A DNA stretch of 64,000 bases from Myxococcales bacterium 68-20 (GTDB lineage: Bacteria; Myxococcota_A; Polyangia; Polyangiales; Polyangiaceae): the NCBI GenBank assembly GCA_001899635.1, contig MKVQ01000019.1, positions 169,858 through 233,857 on the forward strand. Direction: 5' to 3'. Of this stretch, positions 26,050 to 34,935 are shown in pieces. The stretch's first letter is position 1. Each line of letters begins with the position of its first letter. The notes below the pieces were generated by a model. It did not search any database. It worked only from the letters and a program-made list of their open reading frames with translations, and was not told the origin of the DNA. Both the position numbers and the translations under genes were made by a program.

Positions 26050-27348
26050 ATGACCAACTCCACCCGGAGCGCTTTCGCTGATGGCGGTCCCCTGTCGCCG
26101 TCGCTCGAGATGTTCGCCCGCTCGCGTCGGGTCCCGCGCGCGTCCCGGCCGATCCGCGTGTGTCACCTCGGCAAGTTCTATCCACCGCACTGGGGTGGCA
26201 TCGAGACCCATGTACGCCTGCTGGCACGCGCACAGGTCGAGGCCGGCGCGAGCGTGCGCGTGATCTGCGTCAATCATCTCGACGAGAGCGGGAGCAACGT
26301 CCTCGATCGCAACCTCACGAGGACACCAACTACGGAAGAGCATGACGGGGCGGTGCACGTCGTCCGCTTGGGACGGCCCCTGTCGATGGCAAAGCTCGAT
26401 GTCTGCCCGGACCTGATGCGCGTGCTCGGTGACCTTCGGCGAGATCCCGTGGACATCGTGCACCTCCATGTCCCCAATCCTCTGATGCTCCTCGGGCTCG
26501 CGCTCTTGCCGCCGCCGACGCCGCTCGTCGTGAGCTACCACAGCGATGTCGTGCACCAGAAGGTCCTCGGCAAGGCGCTGCGTCCGTTCGAGCGCTGGGG
26601 CCTCACGCGCGCAGCGCGCATTCTCACGACGAGCCCGCCTTACGCCAGTGGGTCACCGCTACTCGGCGAGTTTGCGTCGAAGATCGAGGTCGTACCGCTG
26701 AGCGTCGACCTCTCCGCGTTCACGTCACCCAGTCCGGCTGCGCGGCAGCACGCCGACGAGCTCCGGCGCCGGTACGGTGCCCCGCTATGGCTCTCCGTTG
26801 GCCGGCTGGTGCCGTACAAGGCCCACGCGGTGGCACTCGAAGCGCTCCGACACGCTCCCGGCCGACTCATGATCGTCGGCGACGGTCCGCTGGAGACCAA
26901 ACTCAGACATCGAGCGCAGGAGCTCGGGGTCGCTGATCGGGTGATCTGGAGAGGGGCCATCTCGGACGCCGAGCTCGTCGGCAGCTATCACGCGGCGACG
27001 GCACTCTGGTTCCCTAGCAATGCGCGCAGTGAGGCATTTGGGCTCGTGCAAGTCGAGGCCATGGCGAGCGGCTGTCCCGTCATCAACTGCAGCGTCCCTG
27101 ACTCCGGCGTCGCGTGGGTCAGCCAGCACGAAAAGACCGGGCTCACGGTTCCTCGTGACGATCCGGGCGCGCTCGCGGCCGCGGCTCGCCGGCTCTTGGA
27201 CGATCCGCGTCTCGCCGCGCGCCTTCGAGCCGGTGCACGCGAGCGAGCCGTGCGGAAGTTCGGTCATGACCGCATGGCTCGAGAGTCTCTCGATCTCTAC
27301 CGACAGATGCAGGGGGGGGCGGTCGCCCCAGGAGTCTGCGCACAATGA
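26050..27348 (+). CDS. GT4-family glycosyltransferase
   Basis: 432 residues from ATG 26050. A ~33-residue polar lead precedes the GT-B fold, which opens IRVCHLGKFYPPHWGGIETH. The C-terminal nucleotide-sugar domain shows LSVGRLVPYKAHAVALEA, LMIVGDGPLETKLRHRA and the retaining E-x7-E motif in SEAFGLVQVEAMASG. It would transfer a nucleotide-activated sugar onto the lipid-linked intermediate at the inner membrane; donor and acceptor are not predictable. First gene of a run whose stops and starts overlap (ATGA at 27345). A 41-bp internal piece (26290-26330) reappears, with two mismatches, at 37486-37526 fused to the Wzc-like start. Confidence 0.92.
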   Translation: MTNSTRSAFADGGPLSPSLEMFARSRRVPRASRPIRVCHLGKFYPPHWGGIETHVRLLARAQVEAGASVRVICVNHLDESGSNVLDRNLTRTPTTEEHDGAVHVVRLGRPLSMAKLDVCPDLMRVLGDLRRDPVDIVHLHVPNPLMLLGLALLPPPTPLVVSYHSDVVHQKVLGKALRPFERWGLTRAARILTTSPPYASGSPLLGEFASKIEVVPLSVDLSAFTSPSPAARQHADELRRRYGAPLWLSVGRLVPYKAHAVALEALRHAPGRLMIVGDGPLETKLRHRAQELGVADRVIWRGAISDAELVGSYHAATALWFPSNARSEAFGLVQVEAMASGCPVINCSVPDSGVAWVSQHEKTGLTVPRDDPGALAAAARRLLDDPRLAARLRAGARERAVRKFGHDRMARESLDLYRQMQGGAVAPGVCAQ

Positions 27349-28508
27349 GCCGCCGTCGGCGTCTGCTGTCGATCGCGCATTCCTACGTCGTCGCCCTCAA
27401 CCGGCGACTCGCGCACGCCATCGCGAAGGAAGGCGAGCACTGGGAGGTAACGGCGGTAGCGCCGACCTTCTTCCACGGCGATCTGAGACCGATCCGACTC
27501 GAGCACGGGCCGGCCGAGGCGAGCTCGCTCGAAGGCGTCCAAGCGTACCTCTCGCGATCGCCACATCTCTTCGCGTACGGAGGTCGTCTCGCGCGCATCC
27601 TCGCGCAGGATTGGGACATGGTTCATTGCTGGGAGGAACCCTTCGTGCTCGCCGGCGCGCAGGTCGCCATGTGGACACCACGCCGTACGCCCGTCGTGTA
27701 CACGACTGCCCAAAACCTCCCGAAGCGATATCCGCCGCCGTTCTGCTGGACCGAGCGATTGTCGCTAGAGCGCGCGTCCGGCTGGATGGCAATGGGCCAC
27801 ACGGTCGCCGAAACGCTGGCGAACCGCCCTGGATATCGAAGCAAGCCGTGGCGTGTCGTTCCTTTGGGCCTCGACGTGAATCAGTTCCGACCGGACCTTC
27901 GCGCCGGCGCCGCGGCGCGAGCCCAGCTCCGGCTTCGTGCGTCGGGAGCACCGGTGGTCGGCTATCTGGGGCGCTTCGTTCCGGAGAAGGGCCTCCCGCT
28001 CCTCATGAGCGCGCTCGCGGAGCTCGAGACTCCGTGGCGAGCGCTCTTCGTCGGCGGAGGTCCGCTGGAGCCCGAGCTGCGGCGCTGGGCTGCCCGCTAT
28101 GATGACGATCGCGTCCGAATCGTGACGGGCGTCAAGCACGACGATGTGCCATCTCATCTGAACGCGATGGATATCCTCTGCGCGCCGAGTCAGACGACGC
28201 GCTCGTGGCGAGAGCAGTTCGGCAGGATGCTCATCGAGGCCTTCGCGTGCGGTGTTCCGGTGATCGCGAGCGATTCGGGCGAGATCCCCCACGTCGTCGC
28301 GGATGCGGGGGAGATCGTCGGCGAACGAGATGTCGACGCCTGGCGGCTCGCCATCGGGACGCTCCTCGAGAGCCCGTCGCGCCGGTACGAGCTCGCCCAA
28401 AAAGGCCGTGCGCGAGCGGAGACGACGTACAGCTGGTCCGTCGTCGGCCGGCAGACCCTGAGATTCTTCGACGAGCTCGTCGACGATGCACGGAGCGAAG
28501 CCGCATGA
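27345..28508 (+). CDS. GT4-family glycosyltransferase
   Basis: 387 residues; ATG 27345 overlaps the preceding stop. GT-B fold: LLSIAHSYVVALNRRLAHAI at the start, VHCWEEPFVLAGAQ, then VVGYLGRFVPEKGLPLLMSA, LFVGGGPLEPELRRWAARYD and the catalytic-site E-x7-E in REQFGRMLIEAFACG. It lacks the glycine-rich GGxE loop usual after the first strand, as in a subset of GT4 enzymes. Its job in the repeat unit is unknown. Sits second in the overlapping glycosyltransferase run and overlaps the next gene by ATGA. Confidence 0.9.
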   Translation: MSRRRRLLSIAHSYVVALNRRLAHAIAKEGEHWEVTAVAPTFFHGDLRPIRLEHGPAEASSLEGVQAYLSRSPHLFAYGGRLARILAQDWDMVHCWEEPFVLAGAQVAMWTPRRTPVVYTTAQNLPKRYPPPFCWTERLSLERASGWMAMGHTVAETLANRPGYRSKPWRVVPLGLDVNQFRPDLRAGAAARAQLRLRASGAPVVGYLGRFVPEKGLPLLMSALAELETPWRALFVGGGPLEPELRRWAARYDDDRVRIVTGVKHDDVPSHLNAMDILCAPSQTTRSWREQFGRMLIEAFACGVPVIASDSGEIPHVVADAGEIVGERDVDAWRLAIGTLLESPSRRYELAQKGRARAETTYSWSVVGRQTLRFFDELVDDARSEAA

Positions 28509-29740
28509 GCGCGGCTCGCTCCATCGCAGTACTCGCCGATTACGCCGAGGAGAACTGGACGAGCATGGACCTCGTCGCGACGATGCTCGTCGACGAGGTC
28601 TCGAAGAAGCGCGAGAGCGGTGTCGCCGTCGCGCGCATCTGTCCTCCGTTCCGGCGGCACTTCGGGCGCCTAGGGGATAGGAGCAGGACGCTGATCAACG
28701 CGGACCGCGTGCTCAACCGACTCGGACACTATCCGCGGTACCTTCGCCGTATCCGGGACGGCTTCGACCGTTTTCACATCGCCGATCACAGCTACGCCGG
28801 CCTCGTGCACTACTTGCCAAGGGAGCGTACAGGCGTGTTCTGTCACGACCTCGATCTCTTCCGTTGCCTCATCTCTCCCGAGCCGACGCCGCGCCCCTTC
28901 TGGTTTCGGGCTATGGCGCGACGCGTCCTGTCCGGGCTCCAGTCGGCGAGCGTGGTCTTCTACTCTACCGGCGCGGTGAGGCGCGAGATCGAGCGGCACG
29001 GGCTCGTGGATTCAGCGCGCCTGGTTCAGGCACCGTTCGGCATCTGTCCGGAGTTCGCTCCCGGGCCGGCGACTCCGGACCCGGCGGCGGGCATCGTCGC
29101 TCGGCTCGGCGGTGCACCGTTCTTACTCAACGTGGGAAGCGCCCTCCCACGCAAACGGCTCGACGTTTTGCTCGAGGTCTTTGCGCATGTCCTCCGGCGC
29201 GTCCCGGAGCTGCGTCTCGTGCAGGTCGGCGCAACGTGGACCGAAGCGCATCGGGCGCTCATCGCCCGCCTCGGGATCGGTCAGCACGTCATGCAGCTCC
29301 GGGGGATCGAGCGCCCCGTGCTCGCAAGCCTCTACCGGCGGGCCGCGGTCGTGCTCATGACGACCGAAGCCGAGGGATTCGGGCTCCCGCTCATCGAGGC
29401 GCTCGCTTGCGGGTCGACCGTCGTCGCGAGCGACTTGGTCGTCCTTCGCGAGGTCGGCGCCGATGCGGCGCTCTACCGGCCTGCCGGTGATGTCGAGGCG
29501 TGGACGGACACGGTCGAGGGCGTGCTTCTCGGGACCGTGCAGGTGCCGTCCCGTGCCCAGCGCCTCCATGGCGCGGAACGATATTCCTGGTCGCGGCACG
29601 CCGACACCATCCTCGGCGCATATGGCCTCACGCCGTCCATCCGTATGGCACCTGCCCAGCAGCACTCTTGGCGAACACGCACAAACGGCGCCGTCGCAGG
29701 CTATCAGCAGCTTCCACGCGCGCAGAGGGAGGGAGCTTGA
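28505..29740 (+). CDS. GT4-family glycosyltransferase
   Basis: 411 residues from ATG 28505 (MSAARSIAVLADYAEENWTS), overlapping the upstream stop; the much longer open frame to 28205 just re-reads the previous gene. Features: FHIADHSYAGLVHYLP and RTGVFCHDLDLFRCL in the acceptor half, FLLNVGSALPRKRLDVLLEV and TEAEGFGLPLIEALACG (E-x7-E) in the donor half, and YSWSRHADTILGAY near the end. This is the mannosyltransferase-like branch of GT4, but sugar specificity cannot be assigned. The ~35-residue C-terminal tail is polar. Confidence 0.9.
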   Translation: MSAARSIAVLADYAEENWTSMDLVATMLVDEVSKKRESGVAVARICPPFRRHFGRLGDRSRTLINADRVLNRLGHYPRYLRRIRDGFDRFHIADHSYAGLVHYLPRERTGVFCHDLDLFRCLISPEPTPRPFWFRAMARRVLSGLQSASVVFYSTGAVRREIERHGLVDSARLVQAPFGICPEFAPGPATPDPAAGIVARLGGAPFLLNVGSALPRKRLDVLLEVFAHVLRRVPELRLVQVGATWTEAHRALIARLGIGQHVMQLRGIERPVLASLYRRAAVVLMTTEAEGFGLPLIEALACGSTVVASDLVVLREVGADAALYRPAGDVEAWTDTVEGVLLGTVQVPSRAQRLHGAERYSWSRHADTILGAYGLTPSIRMAPAQQHSWRTRTNGAVAGYQQLPRAQREGA

Positions 29741-30897
29741 GGATCGCACTGGTCTCCCATGACTTCGTCCGGAATGACGGGCAGGGTCGGGTTAGCTACG
29801 AATTGGTACGTGGTGCGCTTGCACGCGGACACGACGTGCTCCTCCTCGCCGACCATGTAGAACCCGACCTCGTCGAACATGGTGCTGAGTGGCACCCCTT
29901 GCACCCGCGTTTCCAGCGCCCGCAGCTGTTCAAGGATCGGGACTTCGCACGGCGCGCGTCGGAGGCAATTCGTCGCGTTCGGCACCGTGTCGACATCATC
30001 CACGCCAATGGCTACACGCTGACCGTACCCCACCACGTCAACACTGCGCACTTCGTGCATGCAGCGTGGCTGCGCTCTCCGGTCCGCCGCCTCACCCAGG
30101 GCCGCGGAATCCGTAGTCTCTACCAGTGGGCATACACATGCGCCAATACGACCTGGGAGCGGAGCGCATTCGCGCAGGCGGAAGTCGTGGTCGGTGTTTC
30201 GGAGCAGGTACGCGGTGAGTTGCTGGCGGTAGGTGTCCCTCCGGAGAAGGTCCGCGTCATATCCAATGGAGTGGACCTCGACGAGTTCCGCCCGGGAGCG
30301 GTCGATCGGGCATCGATCGGGCTGCCTCCCGCAGGACCGCTGGCACTCTTCGTCGGCGCCCTCCGCACGGGGCGCAAGAATCTGGACACCCTTCTCCACG
30401 CACTGGCCCGCCTCCCCGAGCTCCAGCTCGCCGTGGTCGGCGATGTGGAAGGGAGCCCCTATCCTCAGTTGGCGCGGGAGCTCGGACTCGCCCAGCGCGT
30501 GACCTTCCTCGGCTTTCGGCGAGACGTGGCGACGCTCATGCGCGCTGTGGATGTCCTCGTCTGTCCGTCCCGCTACGAGCCGTTCTCCCTCGTCGTCCTC
30601 GAGGCAATGGCCGCGGGCTTGCCAGTCGTGACCACACGCACCGTGGGTGCGGCCTGCCTTGTCACGCCCGAATGCGGCGTTGTTCTCGACGACCCGGACA
30701 ACGTGGAGACGCTTGCCGCGGCGCTGCGCCCCTTCGCGCTCTCCCACCCGCGCTGCCGGGACATGCGGCTCCGAGCACGTGCCGTGGCCGAGCGCCACGG
30801 GTGGGCCCAGATGGCCATGAGCTACCTCACGCTCTACGAGACCCTGAGCGCGGCAACGGAGACTACGGGCCCGATCGCGGCCGGAGGACGCGCGTAG
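29737..30897 (+). CDS. GT4-family glycosyltransferase
   Basis: 386 residues. The best start is TTG 29737, overlapping the previous stop as TTGA with a GGGAGGGAG stretch just upstream; the protein then begins LRIALVSHDFVRNDGQGRVS, as GT4 enzymes should. Donor-domain motifs: VRVISNGVDLDEFRPG, LALFVGALRTGRKNLDTLLH, VTFLGFRRDVATLMRAVDVL and YEPFSLVVLEAMAAG (E-x7-E). The C-terminus AQMAMSYLTLYETL is echoed by a relic on the minus strand at 40848-40871 with a 24-base identical core. Ends exactly where the asparagine-synthase-like gene begins. Confidence 0.9.
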   Translation: MRIALVSHDFVRNDGQGRVSYELVRGALARGHDVLLLADHVEPDLVEHGAEWHPLHPRFQRPQLFKDRDFARRASEAIRRVRHRVDIIHANGYTLTVPHHVNTAHFVHAAWLRSPVRRLTQGRGIRSLYQWAYTCANTTWERSAFAQAEVVVGVSEQVRGELLAVGVPPEKVRVISNGVDLDEFRPGAVDRASIGLPPAGPLALFVGALRTGRKNLDTLLHALARLPELQLAVVGDVEGSPYPQLARELGLAQRVTFLGFRRDVATLMRAVDVLVCPSRYEPFSLVVLEAMAAGLPVVTTRTVGAACLVTPECGVVLDDPDNVETLAAALRPFALSHPRCRDMRLRARAVAERHGWAQMAMSYLTLYETLSAATETTGPIAAGGRA

Positions 30898-32841
30898 ATG
30901 TGTGGTATTGCCGGGGTGCTAGGCCTTCCTGCGGACATCGCACGCCCTGCTGCTGAGCGCATGCTCGCTGCCCTCCGCCACCGCGGCCCCGATGACCTCG
31001 GGATCGAGGTCGTGCCCGGCCCGGCAGGGCATCCCCCGGCGGTCATCGCCCATGCCCGGCTCTCCATCATCGACCTGTCGCCCGGCGGCCATCAGCCGAT
31101 GCGCGACACGACCACGCCGCCGGGAGCGCGTCCGAACTGGCTCGTGTTCAACGGCGAGGTCTTCAACTACGCCTCGCTACGCGACGAGCTCGCGTCGCAC
31201 GGCACTCGCTGGCAGACCCACTCCGACACCGAGGTGATCCTCGGCGCATACCGAGCCTGGGGTGAATCCTCGGTCGAACGAATGCGCGGCATGTTTGCGT
31301 GGTGCCTGCTCGATACGGAGCGCGGGACCATCTGGTTCTGTCGCGACCGCCTCGGCATCAAGCCGCTCTACATGTTCCGTCCGGCCCGGGGCGGCCTACT
31401 CTTCGCGTCCGAGGTCCGCGCGCTCCTCGCCGCGGGCCCCGATCTCGTTCCACCGCGCCTCAGCGCGACGGCCCTCGAGAGCTATCTCGCGCAGGGGATG
31501 GTCTGCGGCACCGATACCGTCGTCGAAGGCATCGAACTGCTGGCGTCGGCGACGTCGCTGGTCACGGACTGGTCCGGCAAGCTCGAACGGCGCCGCACCT
31601 ACTGGCGTGCACCGTTCCCACGCGGAGCCACCGACGCGACGCCAGAGGAGCGCCGGCAGGCTGTCCGCCGTCTCGGCGAGACGCTGCGCGAGGCCGTGCA
31701 ACTCCGATTGGTCGCCGACGTTCCCCTGGGGCTGTTCCTCTCGGCGGGCGTCGACTCGAGCGCCCTGGCGACTGTTGCCACGGAGGTGAGCGCTGCGCGC
31801 GTGCAGACACTCTCCATCGGCTTCGATGCCGCCGGCTTCGACGAGAGCCCCGAAGCCGCGCAGATCGCCGAGGCGCTGGGCACGGAACACACCACCCTGC
31901 GGCTCCGTGGTGACGATGTCCTGGCGGAGATCGACGAGGTCTTCGCGGCCATGGACCAGCCGACCGTCGACGGGTTCAACACCTACTTCGTCTCGCGCGC
32001 CGCGCGGCGGGCGGGATTGACGGTCGCGCTGAGCGGGCTCGGCGGCGATGAACTCTTCGGCGGCTACGCAAGCTTCCGCGACGTGCCCGCGGCGATGCGA
32101 CTGCGCAAGCGCGCGGCGGGGTTCTGGCCCGTCGCACCGCTGCTCACGACGGCGGCCCGCCTCGGGCGGCATCGTGGCCTGGCGAAGGCCGCGGAGTTGC
32201 TGGACCGTCCCCCCTCGCTGCTGCAGCTCTATCTGCTCCGCCGGGAGCTCTTCCTGCCACGCGAGCGCCGGACGCTGCAGCCGCTGCCGGCGGCCAGCGA
32301 TCGGGCCAGCGGACTGCCGCTGCAGGTGCTGCACGATCTGGATGCGCACCTCGAGGGTCTGGACGCGGAGAACGCCGTCTCCGCCGTCGAGCTCGCATCG
32401 TACATGCGTCACATGCTCTTGCGGGACGCGGACGTCTTCAGCATGGCCGTGGGGCTCGAAGCTCGCGTGCCGCTGCTCGATCACCATCTCGTCGAAGCCG
32501 CGGCCGCGATGCCCGGCGCCTGGAAGCGCCCGGATCCGCGACCGAAGCCCTTGTTGCTCGACGCCGTCGGCCCGCGCCTTCACTCGCTGGTCTACACCCG
32601 GCCGAAGCGCGGCTTTACCTTCCCCTGGGACGCCTGGCTCCGGGGTCCGATGCGTGAATCCGCAATGAGCGCCCTCGCGCGCGGAGATCTTTGGTCGCAG
32701 GCGGGGCTGGATCCCACTGCTCCGCGCCGGCTCTGGGAGCGCTTCGAGCGGCGTGATCCACGGGTGGCAGCGCTGCAGATCCTCGGGCTGTGGTCATTGG
32801 CCCGCTACATCGAACGCAATCACCTCTCCATGGCTCATTGA
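30898..32841 (+). CDS. asnB: Asparagine synthase (glutamine-hydrolysing)-like amidotransferase
   Basis: 647 residues from ATG 30898, directly abutting the upstream stop. The N-terminal glutaminase domain starts MCGIAGVLG (Cys2 nucleophile), with ALRHRGPDDLGIE, ARLSIIDLSPGGHQPM and FNGEVFNY. The synthetase half carries the ATP loop LFLSAGVDSSALA, LSIGFDAAGFDESPEA, LSGLGGDELFGGYASF and GLEARVPLLDHHLVEAAAAM. Full length and complete for AsnB. In polysaccharide clusters such proteins (WbpS-like) are thought to amidate uronic-acid residues rather than make free asparagine; that reading is inference from the neighbourhood of glycosyltransferases. Confidence 0.93.
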   Translation: MCGIAGVLGLPADIARPAAERMLAALRHRGPDDLGIEVVPGPAGHPPAVIAHARLSIIDLSPGGHQPMRDTTTPPGARPNWLVFNGEVFNYASLRDELASHGTRWQTHSDTEVILGAYRAWGESSVERMRGMFAWCLLDTERGTIWFCRDRLGIKPLYMFRPARGGLLFASEVRALLAAGPDLVPPRLSATALESYLAQGMVCGTDTVVEGIELLASATSLVTDWSGKLERRRTYWRAPFPRGATDATPEERRQAVRRLGETLREAVQLRLVADVPLGLFLSAGVDSSALATVATEVSAARVQTLSIGFDAAGFDESPEAAQIAEALGTEHTTLRLRGDDVLAEIDEVFAAMDQPTVDGFNTYFVSRAARRAGLTVALSGLGGDELFGGYASFRDVPAAMRLRKRAAGFWPVAPLLTTAARLGRHRGLAKAAELLDRPPSLLQLYLLRRELFLPRERRTLQPLPAASDRASGLPLQVLHDLDAHLEGLDAENAVSAVELASYMRHMLLRDADVFSMAVGLEARVPLLDHHLVEAAAAMPGAWKRPDPRPKPLLLDAVGPRLHSLVYTRPKRGFTFPWDAWLRGPMRESAMSALARGDLWSQAGLDPTAPRRLWERFERRDPRVAALQILGLWSLARYIERNHLSMAH

Positions 32842-34094
32842 TGCGCGTCTTGTTCGTCAATCCTGCGGGTATCCTCGGGGGTGCCGAGCGCAGCCTGCTC
32901 GACCTCATCGCATCCCTCCGCGCAGCTGAGCCGTCCATCGAGATCGGCCTGCTGCTCTTCGCGAACGGCCCGCTGGCGGAGCAAGCCGCTGCGCTCGGGG
33001 CCCGTACATTCGTCGTCCCGATCCCCGATGCTCTTGCGCGCCTGGGCGACAGCGGTGCGATCGGTCGCTCGCGCCTCGGCGCGCTTGCTCGAGTCGGAAC
33101 GCAGTTGGGCGTCGCGGCGCCGGCCGTCGCCGGCTATCTGTACCGGATCCTGGCGCAGGTCCGATCGTTCAATCCGGACCTGGTGCACTCGAACGGCGTG
33201 AAGGCCCACCTGCTGTTGACGGCCTCTGCACTCGCGGGAGTGCCGGTCGTCTGGCATGTCAGGGACTTTCTCGGGGAGCGCCCGCTCGTGGCGAAGGCAA
33301 TGCGAGCGGTCTGTAGGTCGCCCCGCGGCGCAATCGCGATCTCGCAAGCCGTCGCCAACGATGCGCGACAGCAGTTTCCCGGGCTCCCGGTGCACGTCGT
33401 GCTCAACGCGATCGACGTCGACCATTTCGCACCGGGTGAGGTCCCTGTGTCGCCACCATGGGGTGGTGCCCATGAAGCGATCGAGGAACGGCCGGTGCGG
33501 GTCGGGCTGGTGGCGACGTATGCTCGCTGGAAGGGGCAGGACCTGCTGCTCGAGGCCGCTGCCCTCATCCGAAGGCGCGGGCGTGTACGCTGCCACTTCT
33601 ACATCGTCGGCGGGCCGCTCTACCGGACCGAGGCCTCGCAGTTCTCGGAGACCGAGCTTCGCCAGCAGGCGCGCTCACTCGGCATCGATGATCACGTGAG
33701 TTTCGTGCCGTTCCAGGACGACCCGGCGCCGGTCTACCGGTGGCTCGACATCGTCATCCACGCGAGCACGCGCCCGGAACCCTTCGGCCGGACGATCGCC
33801 GAGGCGATGGCCTGTGGACGGCCGGTCGTGGTGGCCCGGGCGGGCGGTGCTGCGGAACTGTTCCACGACGGGCGCCAGGCGATCGGCGTCGCGCCGTCCG
33901 ATCCAGAGGCCCTTGCCGGGGCGATCGAAGACCTTGTCAGTGACCCCGGACGCCGGGAGCGCCTGGGCCAAGCAGCAAGGGAGGCCGCAGTCGCCCGTTT
34001 CTCACGGGCCCGCCTCGCCACGGACATGCTGCCGATCTACCGCGCCGCGACGAGTGGAGGGGCTGCCGGTCCGGACGGTGCTCCTTGGCGATGA
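32841..34094 (+). CDS. GT4-family glycosyltransferase
   Basis: 417 residues; ATG 32841 overlaps the upstream TGA by one base. Opens MRVLFVNPAGILGGAERSLL (GGxE loop), continues with DLVHSNGVKAHLLLTASALA and VPVVWHVRDFLGERPLVAKA, and in the donor half VGLVATYARWKGQDLLLEAA, HFYIVGGPLYRTEASQFSET, FVPFQDDPAPVYRWLDIVIH and PEPFGRTIAEAMACG. It is the last gene of the 26050-34094 run; immediately beyond it the sequence turns into mobile-element debris, so the operon may have been cut here. Confidence 0.92.
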   Translation: MRVLFVNPAGILGGAERSLLDLIASLRAAEPSIEIGLLLFANGPLAEQAAALGARTFVVPIPDALARLGDSGAIGRSRLGALARVGTQLGVAAPAVAGYLYRILAQVRSFNPDLVHSNGVKAHLLLTASALAGVPVVWHVRDFLGERPLVAKAMRAVCRSPRGAIAISQAVANDARQQFPGLPVHVVLNAIDVDHFAPGEVPVSPPWGGAHEAIEERPVRVGLVATYARWKGQDLLLEAAALIRRRGRVRCHFYIVGGPLYRTEASQFSETELRQQARSLGIDDHVSFVPFQDDPAPVYRWLDIVIHASTRPEPFGRTIAEAMACGRPVVVARAGGAAELFHDGRQAIGVAPSDPEALAGAIEDLVSDPGRRERLGQAAREAAVARFSRARLATDMLPIYRAATSGGAAGPDGAPWR

Positions 34095-34100
34095 GGATCG

Positions 34101-34330
34101 TCATGACGCCACCCCCTCGAGACAGAGCTGGCGCAGATCGCGGAAGTTGCCGAGCCCATGGATCCGGCTACCTCGGCGCCGGTGGGCGCGGAACGTGACT
34201 TCGACCTCGTAGCGAACGGTCTTCGTTCCGAAGCCGAGTCCTCGAGCATCCTCGTCGCGGACGAAGACGCCTCGACGTCGGCACAGAGCACAACGGACAG
34301 CGCCTGCCGGTGCCACAGAGGCAAGTCCTT
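34101..34330 (-). pseudogene. Unidentified coding relic
   Basis: A minus-strand frame with coding character includes VFVRDEDARGLGFGTKTVRY, EVEVTFRAHRRRG and GLGNFRDLRQLCLEGVAS before its stop at 34101. It has no proper N-terminus and merges upstream into out-of-frame sequence. I do not recognise the family; its place among recombinase relics suggests cargo or accessory DNA of a mobile element. Confidence 0.3.
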
Positions 34331-34551
34331 CGAGGAGCGTCGGGACTGCACCGGCATCAGGCGAGCCGCGATCAAGACGCCAACCACATCGGGCGCCACT
34401 TCGCGGTCGTTGATCGACTACGAGACGACCCGTTCTCGGCGATGCATGGATTCCTCCGGATCTTGGAGATCGTCAAGACCGATCGCCCGAATTCTTCCCG
34501 TTCGCTCTCGCGATCTATGGGCTTTCATGAAGCGGCGCGCGGGTGTGGCGG

Positions 34552-34671
34552 TATGCCGAGCTCGGCATAAACGGCATTATACCGCGCGCCGGATTATGCC
34601 GAGCGTTGTGGTCCGACTTGCGGAATTCGGCCGCGATCGTCGGGCTCACAATCTTGCGCGCGCGGCATAAT
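34552..34671. repeat. Palindromic recombination-site-like region
   Basis: An 18-bp perfect palindrome TATGCCGAGCTCGGCATA (34552-34569) is followed by ATTATGCCGAG (34593-34603) and, inverted, CGGCATAAT (34663-34671) touching the recombinase stop. The repeated TTATGCCG core in both orientations next to a tyrosine-recombinase C-terminus looks like the end of a recombinase-in-trio (RIT) element. Confidence 0.5.
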
Positions 34672-34935
34672 CAGAGCGCCTTCAAGAACGCCAGGAGGCG
34701 ATCGTTCGGGTGGAAGCGCCGACCAGGACGGGCCTTCATCGGCCCTGTCTTGGCGAACGCTTTCTGCTTCAGCGCGAGATCAGCGGCCAGGTAGATCTGG
34801 GCGGTTTCGACAGACTCATGGCCGAGCCACGCGACGAAGATAGGCGGCGACCGCTGCGCCGACGTCGCGAGGTAGGGGGGAGCCGGTCGAGACGCCCTCC
34901 CTTTCCACGCACGATCAGCTCCCCGCTCTCCCGGC
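34671..34935 (-). pseudogene. Tyrosine recombinase relic (RIT-type), internally deleted
   Basis: Starting directly behind the stop codon of the GT2 gene, the minus strand reads SGELIVRGKGGRLDRLPP, the strand-turn segment before box I of integrases. Then, after a frame change, it reads VAWLGHESVETAQIYLAADL and ALKQKAFAKTGPMKARPGRR, finishing HPNDRLLAFLKAL with stop at 34671-34673. GHESVETxQIY is the box II/nucleophilic-Tyr region. About 60 residues between the two parts, including the HxxR box, are missing, so it is inactive. The C-terminal style matches the third recombinase of RIT elements. Confidence 0.75.
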
